The notes below the pieces were generated by a model. The model was not told the DNA's origin. It saw only the letters and a program-made list of their open reading frames with translations, and searched no databases. Shown here in pieces: positions 1-5,311 of a DNA stretch of 6,274 bases; position 1 is the first letter of the stretch, and each line of letters opens with the position of its first letter. The stretch spans positions 1 through 6,274 of the forward strand of contig JAQVFD010000135.1 of the NCBI GenBank assembly GCA_028697435.1. Reading direction: 5' to 3'. The DNA is from Clostridiaceae bacterium (lineage in GTDB: Bacteria; Bacillota; Clostridia; Lutisporales; Lutisporaceae). The position numbers were made by a program, and so were the translations under genes.

Positions 1-28
1 ACAGATTTTCCGCTCTTAATATTTCCAT
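1..28 (-). CDS. N-terminal fragment of a probable ABC-transporter ATP-binding protein
   Basis: Only nine codons are visible, reading MEILRAENL, before the window ends. The start is supported by a good ribosome binding site, GAGGTG at 35-40, six bases before the ATG. A first beta strand of the type 'MEIL.AENL(S/T)K.Y' is how many BceA/LolD-like ABC ATPases begin, and such transporters very often sit directly downstream of a response regulator and histidine kinase, as here, 83 bp after the kinase stop codon. The Walker motifs lie outside the window, so the family is inferred from this short start and the context alone. If correct, it would be the ATPase of an exporter controlled by the two-component system next to it. 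Confidence 0.5.
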
Positions 29-51
29 TTCCTGCACCTCTTTAATTGCTC

Positions 52-70
52 ATTTGTTCATAGAACAAAT
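52..70. promoter_or_regulatory. 8-bp inverted repeat between the kinase gene and the ABC gene
   Basis: ATTTGTTC at 52-59 is perfectly complementary to GAACAAAT at 63-70, with a three-base centre. It lies in the 83-bp gap between the kinase stop and the ribosome binding site of the ABC gene. It could be an operator for the adjacent response regulator or a small mRNA hairpin. It is AT-rich and no T-run follows it on the minus strand, so it is not a convincing terminator. Its function is inferred from position only. Confidence 0.35.
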
Positions 71-111
71 ACAGAATAGCATACCAACCTTACTCAAATA
101 TTTACTGCAGC

Positions 112-1350
112 TTACAATTTTGTAAGCTGCACAACGAATTTTGTGCCTACTACTGCTGTACTCTCTGCAGTTATGAATCCGTCATGCATTTCAATGATTG
201 TTTTAGCCAAAGTAAGTCCTATACCGGTTCCCTGCTTGTTTTGAGAAAACTTACTTCTATAAAACCTTTTAAAAATATGGTTAATATCATCAGGGTGTAT
301 GCCTTCTCCATTATCTTCAACTGTAACTTTTACCATCAAAGGAGTTTCTTCTGCGAGAATTTTGATATGGTTTCCCGGGTTAGTATGCTCCACTGCGTTC
401 TTGAACAAGTTGCTCAAGGCTTCAAGCATCCACTCTCTGTCGCAGTTGTATGAAATGCTGTCCTCAGCCTTAACCTCAAAGGACTTGTGTTCTATTTGCA
501 GTCTGGCTTCAAAGCTTTCCGCTACTTGTTCAATGATTTCTTTTAAAGCATGGCTTTTCTTGTTTAGCTCAATAATCCCCGCGTCCAGTCTGGCCAGCTT
601 CAAAAGACCGGCTATCAGATTATGCATGCGCTCAAGTTCACTGACGCTTTTATCCAGGAATTTCGAAATTACTTCATTTTGTGCATTTTCATTCCTCATG
701 ATTTCATTATATATACCAAGAGCTGATAGGGGCGTTTTCAACTGGTGGGAGACATTTTCCAAGATATCCTTCATAAAAGCCCTGTTCTGCCTCTCCTTCT
801 CAATATGCGCATACAATGATGAGGTCATGGCATTAATTGATGCAGCTAGCTTCGGCAGGCTGCCTTCGCCACTGTCCTCAAGTCTCGCGGAAGCATGCCC
901 CTTTATTATCCTATTTATATCGCCGCTGTACCGGTCTATTGTTTTATAATGCAAGTCCAGAAATATAATGACGGCAAACAAAACTGCTATTCCTGAAATA
1001 ACGTTAAAAGCAAAATATACTGCCATGTTCATCCTATAAAACCTGTTTGCCTGCGGAACCAAAAATAATTCCACACCTTGCTTGTATCCGGATTGCTCAA
1101 GTAAAGCTTTTCCTGCTTCAATATCAGCGGAGGACTTTTCTGCTGCAAAAGCAGATCGTATTTCCGAAGAAAGCTCAGGATATGCCTTCTCCAAGTATCC
1201 GGCAAGCTCATAATCATGTACAATAATGGCGTTTTTAAAATGGAGCGCGTTTATATATGCAACAGCCTGAAAAACTGCAATTACAATTATCAGAATCAGT
1301 ACCAGATGAACCAGAAGCCTTTTTGCGCTCTTATTAATCAATAAATTCAT
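112..1350 (-). CDS. Two-component sensor histidine kinase, membrane-bound
   Basis: Autophosphorylating sensor that should pass phosphate to the response regulator encoded immediately upstream. The 412-aa protein has a membrane segment at about 12-33, an extracytoplasmic stretch at about 34-107 with no fold I recognise, a second membrane segment at about 108-131, and a HAMP-like linker to about 185. The dimerisation/phosphoacceptor motif is SHQLKTPL with His202, the HQLKTP variant of the usual HELRTP. The ATP-binding domain is complete: N-box around Asn314/Asn318 (NLFKNAVEH), G1 box DNGEGI at 346-351, F-box IFKRFYRS near 359-366 and G2 box GTGIGL at 374-379. The ATG lies 3 nt after the regulator stop codon, with GAGGG at 1358-1362 inside the regulator's last codons, so the two genes are almost certainly translationally coupled. 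The sizeable external loop argues against the intramembrane-sensing BceS type. The signal is unknown. Confidence 0.95.
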   Translation of the reverse strand: MNLLINKSAKRLLVHLVLILIIVIAVFQAVAYINALHFKNAIIVHDYELAGYLEKAYPELSSEIRSAFAAEKSSADIEAGKALLEQSGYKQGVELFLVPQANRFYRMNMAVYFAFNVISGIAVLFAVIIFLDLHYKTIDRYSGDINRIIKGHASARLEDSGEGSLPKLAASINAMTSSLYAHIEKERQNRAFMKDILENVSHQLKTPLSALGIYNEIMRNENAQNEVISKFLDKSVSELERMHNLIAGLLKLARLDAGIIELNKKSHALKEIIEQVAESFEARLQIEHKSFEVKAEDSISYNCDREWMLEALSNLFKNAVEHTNPGNHIKILAEETPLMVKVTVEDNGEGIHPDDINHIFKRFYRSKFSQNKQGTGIGLTLAKTIIEMHDGFITAESTAVVGTKFVVQLTKL

Positions 1351-1353
1351 AGC

Positions 1354-2040
1354 TTATCCCTCTGTTATATTCCATTTATACCCCATTCCTCTTAACGTCA
1401 GCAGGAATGAAGGCTGTTTCGGATTTTCTTCGATTTTCTCCCGCAGCCTGCTTATATAAACATTCAGGGTATTGTCATCAATAAAGCTCTCATGGGAATC
1501 CCATAGGCTTTGCACTATCAGGTCCCTGGACATCACCCTCCTGGGATTTTTCATGAACAGGCACAGCAATTTATATTCAGCGGATGTAAGCTCCAGGTCC
1601 TTTCCATTTTTTATTGCCCTGCCTTCCAAAAGCTTAACCACAATCCCGTTTGAGTTTAGTTCAGCCTTGTTACTCATTATACTGCTGCGCCGCAATATGG
1701 CGTTTATTCTGGATATTAATTCATTCAGCTTGAAGGGCTTGGATATATAATCATCTCCACCCAAGTCCAGTCCCATTACAATATTTACTTCTTCATCGGA
1801 GGCTGTCAGAAAAATAATCGGAACAGCAGATAGCTGCCTTATACTCTTGCATATATCAAAGCCACTTCCATCAGGAAGCATCAAATCCAGTATAACCAAC
1901 TGGTATTCATTCCGGCTGAAAAATTCCCGGGCCTCTTTCACAGTTCTTGCAACGGTCACGTCAAAATCATGTTTGGAAAGTGAGAATTTCAAGCCTTCAA
2001 TCAAGCTTAAATCATCTTCGACCAACAGTATTCTTCCCAC
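1354..2040 (-). CDS. OmpR/PhoB-family response regulator
   Basis: DNA-binding partner of the kinase encoded just downstream. With the GTG start at 2040 it is 228 aa and begins MGRILLVEDD. The receiver domain has the acidic pair Asp9/Asp10, phosphoacceptor Asp52 (VILDLMLPDG), switch Thr79 and Lys101 (SKPF). A winged-helix DNA-binding domain covers about 147-225, with the recognition-helix region DDNTLNVYISRLREKI and the wing RGMGYKW. All key residues are present. The start is a choice: a GGGGG stretch at 2048-2052 sits 7 nt before this GTG but only 1 nt before the in-frame ATG at 2046, and the in-frame TTG at 2061 has no ribosome binding site. Starting at 2046 would only add MNV-type residues. 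The regulator probably controls its own operon and the ABC transporter beginning at the left edge. Confidence 0.95.
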   Translation of the reverse strand: MGRILLVEDDLSLIEGLKFSLSKHDFDVTVARTVKEAREFFSRNEYQLVILDLMLPDGSGFDICKSIRQLSAVPIIFLTASDEEVNIVMGLDLGGDDYISKPFKLNELISRINAILRRSSIMSNKAELNSNGIVVKLLEGRAIKNGKDLELTSAEYKLLCLFMKNPRRVMSRDLIVQSLWDSHESFIDDNTLNVYISRLREKIEENPKQPSFLLTLRGMGYKWNITEG

Positions 2041-2047
2041 ATTCATT

Positions 2048-2052
2048 CCCCC
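2048..2052 (-). promoter_or_regulatory. G-rich ribosome binding site that decides the response-regulator start
   Basis: A GGGGG run on the minus strand can pair with the anti-Shine-Dalgarno using one G-U. It is 7 nt from the GTG at 2040 but only 1 nt from the ATG at 2046, which favours the GTG as the true start. Confidence 0.5.
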
Positions 2053-2083
2053 ATCTTTCAATACTTATTTAAGAATCTATATT

Positions 2084-2113
2084 AGTATAACATTTCCATA
2101 TACTTCTGGTAAA
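2084..2113 (-). promoter_or_regulatory. Candidate sigma-A promoter of the two-component operon
   Basis: On the minus strand, TTTACC (2108-2113) and TATACT (2084-2089) are separated by 18 bp. They resemble -35 and -10 boxes about 40 bp upstream of the response-regulator start. Four of six bases match in the -35 and five of six in the -10. It is the best candidate in the gap but was judged by eye only. Confidence 0.45.
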
Positions 2114-2156
2114 TAAAAGTCGTCATAGAAGAATAATGCGTCACAACTTTCGGGTG

Positions 2157-2188
2157 CGAGGTCTCGAGGTTACGGGGTTGCGGGGTTA
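2157..2188. repeat. Four tandem G-rich octamers (consensus CGRGGTTR)
   Basis: Four 8-bp units follow each other without gaps at 2157-2164, 2165-2172, 2173-2180 and 2181-2188. The first unit ends in CT instead of TR; units one and two carry GAGG and units three and four GGGG. A partial unit, CGGGTG, precedes them at 2151-2156. The array is much more G-rich than its surroundings and ends 2 bp before the foldable plus-strand segment beginning at about 2191. Its role is unknown; the regular spacing suggests slippage expansion, a protein-binding array, or a G-rich structure. Confidence 0.75.
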
Positions 2189-2190
2189 TA

Positions 2191-2496
2191 GAGTAGTGTT
2201 TAGCAAGATGCTTACTAAGTAAGAGCTTGTATGCATATTACAGAGCACTGGTCTTGTATAGCAGCGAGCACTTAGAAGCCTTTGGGTAACAGAATCCAGT
2301 GAAGATGCGCAGAAAAATCCGTAAGGTTTACGTGATGTAAACCTAGCACATACCAATAGGAGGTTGGGTTTATGTGCGTTAGGGTTTTTCAAGCATCAAG
2401 CTCTGATTCTGTCCAAAGCTAATATCGTGCGAGTCGATATACAAGCCTATTGCTCTGTGAGTGCGACTGCAAACTTATTGCTATGTCGCATTACTC
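2191..2496 (+). ncRNA. Candidate large structured RNA, rod-shaped, class not recognised
   Basis: Read as plus-strand RNA, this segment folds on itself almost end to end. Helices found by hand, all collinear: 2191-2199 with 2488-2496; 2218-2223 with 2474-2479; 2227-2231 with 2468-2472; 2232-2236 with 2461-2465; 2238-2247 with 2451-2460; 2249-2251 with 2447-2449; 2253-2260 with 2438-2445; 2265-2267 with 2434-2436; 2268-2271 with 2427-2430; 2280-2285 with 2413-2418; 2289-2296 with 2405-2412; 2304-2308 with 2393-2397; 2312-2320 with 2382-2390. The tip carries two hairpins, 2324-2331/2337-2344 and 2346-2356/2364-2377. About 100 pairs involve about two thirds of the bases. Around nine pairs are G-U on the plus strand, and A-C oppositions are nearly absent, which sets the strand. 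No convincing plus-strand promoter was found, so the 5' end is uncertain. I do not recognise the class. A diverged palindromic mobile element is the main alternative. Confidence 0.6.
2372..2422 (+). CDS. Possible 16-aa small ORF inside the structured RNA
   Basis: A perfect AGGAGG at 2358-2363 sits 8 nt before an ATG that opens a 16-codon frame (MCVRVFQASSSDSVQS) ending in TAA at 2420-2422. The AGGAGG lies in the loop of the second apical hairpin, and the ATG is in that hairpin's 3' strand (2371-2377), so the fold would expose the ribosome site and bury the start codon. The peptide is hydrophilic, with no membrane segment and no family I know. It may be a chance frame; the spacing and the quality of the ribosome site are the only reasons to list it. 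Confidence 0.2.
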   Translation: MCVRVFQASSSDSVQS

Positions 2497-2509
2497 TTCT
2501 TATATGAAA

Positions 2510-2539
2510 AACGGTAAGGAATTTAAATTCCTTACCGTT
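2510..2539 (-). terminator. Perfect 30-bp palindrome acting as terminator of the zinc-ribbon gene
   Basis: Every base from 2510 to 2524 pairs with 2525-2539, giving a stem with CGGTAAGG/CCTTACCG arms and an AT-rich centre. It begins 10 bp past the zinc-ribbon stop codon, and on the minus strand the stem runs into five T residues (2511-2507), as in an intrinsic terminator. In the other direction it lies 13 bp after the 3' end of the candidate plus-strand RNA, followed by a weaker TATATT-type tract, so it may end both convergent transcripts. Confidence 0.75.
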
Positions 2540-2549
2540 ATATTCAATA

Positions 2550-2720
2550 TTATCTTCTGAAATCTCTGTTTCTGTTATTCTGAGCTTTCTTTGCTTTTCT
2601 GCAATCTGGACATCTCTGCGGTTCGTTTTCGAAACCCTTCTCTTTGTAAAAAGCCTGCTCGCCTTCTGTGAATACAAATACTGTTCCACAATCCTTGCAA
2701 GTCAAATTTTTATCAGCCAT
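2550..2720 (-). CDS. Small zinc-ribbon protein (zf_Tbcl-like)
   Basis: A 56-aa protein beginning MADKNLTCKDCG. It has two CxxC pairs, Cys8/Cys11 and Cys37/Cys40, expected to bind one zinc ion, separated by a conserved-looking block with FTEGEQAFY and KGFENEPQRCPDCR. The tail after residue 41 is strongly basic (K, R, N), which fits contact with nucleic acid, but the molecular role of this family is not established. The pattern matches the 'probable zinc-ribbon' proteins (PF13451 type) common in Firmicutes; this is recognised by eye. The start is firm: AGGAGGT at 2727-2733 lies 6 nt upstream of the ATG. It ends just before a strong palindromic terminator and seems to be its own transcription unit, with a dense patch of inverted repeats upstream. 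Confidence 0.9.
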   Translation of the reverse strand: MADKNLTCKDCGTVFVFTEGEQAFYKEKGFENEPQRCPDCRKAKKAQNNRNRDFRR

Positions 2721-2729
2721 TCTATTACC

Positions 2730-2793
2730 TCCTATTATTTATTAGGATTTAACAACTTTCAAACATTATACATTCTCCTGATAAATAATAGGA
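2730..2793. repeat. 13-bp perfect inverted repeat spanning the zinc-ribbon leader
   Basis: 2730-2742 is the exact reverse complement of 2781-2793, with 38 bp between. The downstream arm (minus-strand sense) includes four bases of the AGGAGG ribosome binding site of the zinc-ribbon gene. A transcript entering from further upstream would form a hairpin hiding part of that site. A transcript starting at the TATAAT-like box inside the loop would lack the first arm. It could equally be a pair of DNA half-sites. Confidence 0.55.
2765..2770 (-). promoter_or_regulatory. TATAAT -10 box candidate for the zinc-ribbon gene
   Basis: A consensus TATAAT on the minus strand, 44 bp upstream of the zinc-ribbon ATG. 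No good -35 hexamer is found at 16-19 bp spacing, so the promoter would be weak or activator-dependent. The upstream dyads at 2813-2843 would be in a suitable place for a regulator. Confidence 0.35.
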
Positions 2794-2850
2794 AATGGTT
2801 TTAATATCGTTAAATCACCGATTAAATAAGTATATCACCGATACCATTTC
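2792..2850. promoter_or_regulatory. Candidate two-site operator region upstream of the zinc-ribbon gene
   Basis: ATCACCGAT occurs at 2814-2822 and again at 2834-2842, exactly 20 bp apart, about two helical turns. Each copy is a small dyad around ACC, and the outermost pair differs in a compensated way: AATC/GATT (2813-2816, 2820-2823) in one and TATC/GATA (2833-2836, 2840-2843) in the other. The pair is enclosed by an 8-bp perfect inverted repeat, GAAATGGT at 2792-2799 and ACCATTTC at 2843-2850. The stretch fills the gap between the membrane-protein stop codon and the zinc-ribbon promoter region. The regulator is unknown. Confidence 0.45.
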
Positions 2851-2853
2851 AAG

Positions 2854-3303
2854 TCAATAGTTAATTTGTTCATGTCGTATAAATACTAATGTGAACCAAG
2901 TAAGTGAACCAAAGGTTACTACATTTATAAAGAAGCTGGCAAGGGTATTCCAATGGATATATTCAGCCACTCCTGTATTTATGATTATGAGTTCAAGAAG
3001 TATGTACAATGCTGAGCATGCTATTATGTGAGCAGTCTGAAGCCACTTGCTCTTAGGTACATACTGGCTGAAAAGAATCCCCATGGTGAAGATGGGACCA
3101 AATTTATAGAAAGCCGAACAGGTCGCCCAGGGTATGATGATTTCATGAAAGGCATACAGCCTCAGCTTTTGCCCTCCATAATCAACAATACTTGCCAAGA
3201 GCACAGCCAAAACTCCGCCCCAAATATACTTTTTTAGATTCTTGTTATCCGACAGTACGAAAAACAAAATCCATGATATAACGAAGCTAATAACCCACGG
3301 CAT
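2854..3303 (-). CDS. Small integral membrane protein, CBO0543-family-like
   Basis: A 149-aa, very hydrophobic protein with about five predicted membrane segments: roughly 3-18, 27-42, 54-76, 88-110 and 122-143. Charged and polar residues lie in the short loops (DNKNLKK near 19-25; DYGGQKLRLY near 42-51; HEIIIPW near 53-59; YVPKSKW near 81-87). There is no signal peptidase site, enzyme motif or transporter signature I can recognise. The layout and the PWVISF...GGVLA...YKFGPIFTMG pattern resemble the uncharacterised CBO0543 membrane proteins of clostridia and bacilli. The ATG has an excellent ribosome binding site, GAGGAGG at 3310-3316, 6 nt upstream. It follows selB by 97 bp in the same direction with no obvious terminator between, so read-through from selB is possible. 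Function unknown. Confidence 0.8.
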   Translation of the reverse strand: MPWVISFVISWILFFVLSDNKNLKKYIWGGVLAVLLASIVDYGGQKLRLYAFHEIIIPWATCSAFYKFGPIFTMGILFSQYVPKSKWLQTAHIIACSALYILLELIIINTGVAEYIHWNTLASFFINVVTFGSLTWFTLVFIRHEQINY

Positions 3304-3318
3304 AAAATGCCTCCTCTA

Positions 3319-3335
3319 AATCATAAATTATGATT
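3319..3335. promoter_or_regulatory. AT-rich 8-bp inverted repeat just upstream of the membrane-protein gene
   Basis: AATCATAA at 3319-3326 and TTATGATT at 3328-3335 are perfect reverse complements around one base. The repeat begins 2 bp from the ribosome binding site of the membrane-protein gene. It could be an operator or overlap a -10 box (TATGAT-like). It is too AT-rich to be a convincing terminator for selB. Nothing else clear is seen in 3304-3400. Confidence 0.35.
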
Positions 3336-3400
3336 ATTATTCTATAAACCCATTAATTTATGCTGAGGATTATGATGAAGCCCACAATTATATTTAATGA

Positions 3401-5311
3401 TTAAAATAACACCCTATTATCTCCAACACGCTTCGTAATTTTATTCTGATCAAAATATTCCAAAAACGCCATAGCATATTTTCTGCTTGTACCGAGCAAA
3501 TCTCTGAATTGCCCAAGCTGTATCGAACCATGCTCTTTTATATACTTCCTTAATAGTACCACTGCTTCATCATAGGCATCCTTTAAAAACGCAATATCTT
3601 CATCGATTTTCATAAGTTCACCCATTTCAATCAAGGCATTAAATACCTCTTGACATTGGTTTCTGTCAAAACGATTTGCTTCAACTAACTCTAAAAGCCT
3701 GGGTGGATTGAACCGGTTCTTTTTATATTCCTGCAAAATAACGTCCCTTATATGCTCTTGCTGCCTATTGAATTGCACCTTAAAGTCACTTAGTGAAGCA
3801 TACTGATTCTCAAGTCTGATAATGCCATTAGCTTCAAAATATCCAAAAACCATATCTGCCAATCTTGGCTTAATATTTTCGAAAACCTTAGTCCGAAGCT
3901 CCTCTTTTGATATTCCGCTTTTCAGTGGGTTTCGCTTGTGAAATGACTTTAGCAATTCTGTAAGCTTTGTCTCAACATCCCTCAAATATTTTACGTGAAG
4001 CATATATGTCTCTTCCCCAAGTCTGAACTCAAATATAAGCTGTTTCTCCAGAAGCTCGGAAGCTATTTTATCATAAAGCTCGGGAGTTACGTTTCCTGTT
4101 GCTTTTAATACCGTTTTCTTCTCGGGAAATTTATCACTGTTCTGTATCAGATATCTCTCAACTATCTCAGCCGGATTTCCCTGCTCTTTAATCTTAAGTT
4201 CATCTATTACTTCCTCTTTGAAGCGTTTTCTTTTGGGAGGATTGGGCTCCAATATTGTCCCTCCTCCTATGGTAAGCATTGGAGAATACGTCCTTATAAC
4301 AAAGCGATCCCCCTTCATGCAGGCAGTATCCTCCTCCAGCCTCAACTGCACGAATGCACCCTCTCCGGGCTTCAACTCCTCCCGGTCCAGAAGCACTACT
4401 CTGCACATTATCTCAGAGGTTCCATGATAAAATCTCAATCTATCTCTATTGTCAATAATCTTATCCGCATTCTTCAGTATTTCCAGCCTTGCATCCAGCA
4501 TCATTGTAGGTTCCATCCGCCCTGGTTGTGCTAAAATATCTCCCCTCCGGATTTCATCAAGTTTTATATTTGCGATATTTATAGCCACTCGCTGTCCTGC
4601 ATAGGCAGTCTTTACATTTTTCTCATGCACCTGTATGGAACGTACTCTTGTCTCAGTTTTTCGGGGATATATCTCTATTTTGTCACCCTCGTTTATACTC
4701 CCTGAAATAAGGGTACCTGTCACAACCGTACCAAAACCTGTTATGGTAAAGGCTCTGTCAACGGGAAGTCTGAATACTTCCCGGGAATCCTTTTCCTTCA
4801 CAGTTTCAGTCAAGGAATCTATTTCTGCAATAAGCTCCTGAAGTCCCTCACCGTTAATTGATGATACCGGTATTATTTTCGCATTCTCAAGGAAAGTGTC
4901 CGATGTCTCTTCCCTGACCTGTTCAGTTATCATTTCCAGCCACTCTTGGTCTACCATATCCTTTTTTGTAAGTGCTATAATACCCTTCTTTACCTGCAAA
5001 AGAGATAATATGTTAAGATGTTCTCTGGTTTGAGGCATTACCCCTTCGTCCGCAGCTATTGCAAGTATGACTGCATCGATTCCTCCTGCGCCTGCAAGCA
5101 TGTTCTTGATAAACCTCTCATGGCCGGGAACGTCAATAATCCCGGCTCTTCTCCCACTTGGAAGATCAAAGTATGTAAAGCCCAGTTCAATGGATATTCC
5201 TCTTTCTTTTTCTTCTCTCAGCCTGTCCGTATCCCTTCCTGTCAAAGCTTTAATAAGAGTAGTCTTTCCATGGTCTATATGACCTGCTGTCCCTATTATC
5301 ACATTCTTCAA
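3401..5311 (-). CDS. selB: Selenocysteine-specific translation elongation factor SelB
   Basis: GTPase that binds Sec-tRNA(Sec) and a SECIS hairpin in mRNA and delivers selenocysteine to UGA codons on the ribosome. The 636-aa length is normal for bacterial SelB. The EF-Tu-like G domain has the P-loop GHIDHGKT at 10-17, switch region RGISIELGF at 38-45, DVPGH at 60-64 and TKKD at 115-118. Domains II and III cover about 175-355 (RAFTITGFGTVVTGT at 186-200). The C-terminal part, about 370-636, is the run of winged helices that reads SECIS; the last one has the typical SelB ending, GTSRKYAMAFLEYFD at 607-621 and TKRVGDNRVLF. The start is TTG at 5311, supported by the family's MKN(I/V)IIGTAGHIDHGKT beginning and by GAGGG at 5318-5322. 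It overlaps the selA stop codon by 4 nt, so the two are a translationally coupled operon. Confidence 0.97.
   Translation of the reverse strand: MKNVIIGTAGHIDHGKTTLIKALTGRDTDRLREEKERGISIELGFTYFDLPSGRRAGIIDVPGHERFIKNMLAGAGGIDAVILAIAADEGVMPQTREHLNILSLLQVKKGIIALTKKDMVDQEWLEMITEQVREETSDTFLENAKIIPVSSINGEGLQELIAEIDSLTETVKEKDSREVFRLPVDRAFTITGFGTVVTGTLISGSINEGDKIEIYPRKTETRVRSIQVHEKNVKTAYAGQRVAINIANIKLDEIRRGDILAQPGRMEPTMMLDARLEILKNADKIIDNRDRLRFYHGTSEIMCRVVLLDREELKPGEGAFVQLRLEEDTACMKGDRFVIRTYSPMLTIGGGTILEPNPPKRKRFKEEVIDELKIKEQGNPAEIVERYLIQNSDKFPEKKTVLKATGNVTPELYDKIASELLEKQLIFEFRLGEETYMLHVKYLRDVETKLTELLKSFHKRNPLKSGISKEELRTKVFENIKPRLADMVFGYFEANGIIRLENQYASLSDFKVQFNRQQEHIRDVILQEYKKNRFNPPRLLELVEANRFDRNQCQEVFNALIEMGELMKIDEDIAFLKDAYDEAVVLLRKYIKEHGSIQLGQFRDLLGTSRKYAMAFLEYFDQNKITKRVGDNRVLF

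Noticed and set aside
299..949. Long plus-strand frames opposite the kinase, regulator, selB and selA genes
   Set aside because: These are shadows of well-supported minus-strand genes, lacking ribosome sites and any recognisable domain.
2120..2147. AATAAT-type -10 box as plus-strand promoter for the structured RNA
   Set aside because: The -10-like hexamer has no acceptable -35 partner and would place the start about 45 nt before the first helix; too weak to annotate.
2186..2392. 68-aa minus-strand frame in the intergenic region
   Set aside because: It has no ribosome binding site or recognisable family, odd composition, and lies wholly within the segment that folds as a plus-strand RNA.
2191..2496. 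Known large RNAs: RNase P, SRP, tmRNA, 6S, group II intron, TnpB/IscB guide RNA
   Set aside because: There is no GAGGAAAGUCC core, no SRP GGAAGCAGC tip, no tRNA-like tmRNA end, no large central 6S bubble, no domain V hairpin, and no nearby nuclease or reverse-transcriptase gene. A covariance search would still be the decisive test.
2191..2496. Diverged miniature inverted-repeat transposable element
   Set aside because: The imperfections are biased to G-U on one strand, the tip is branched into two hairpins, and no target-site duplication was seen at the ends. Not fully excluded.
2447..2689. 80-aa minus-strand frame over the zinc-ribbon gene
   Set aside because: It is out of frame with the 56-aa zinc-ribbon protein, which has the good ribosome site, the paired cysteines and a terminator right after its stop; the longer frame runs through that terminator.
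3304..3400. tRNA(Sec) gene (selC) next to selAB
   Set aside because: No cloverleaf or CCA end was seen here or elsewhere in the window; the gap is AT-rich and too short for the roughly 95-nt tRNA with flanks.
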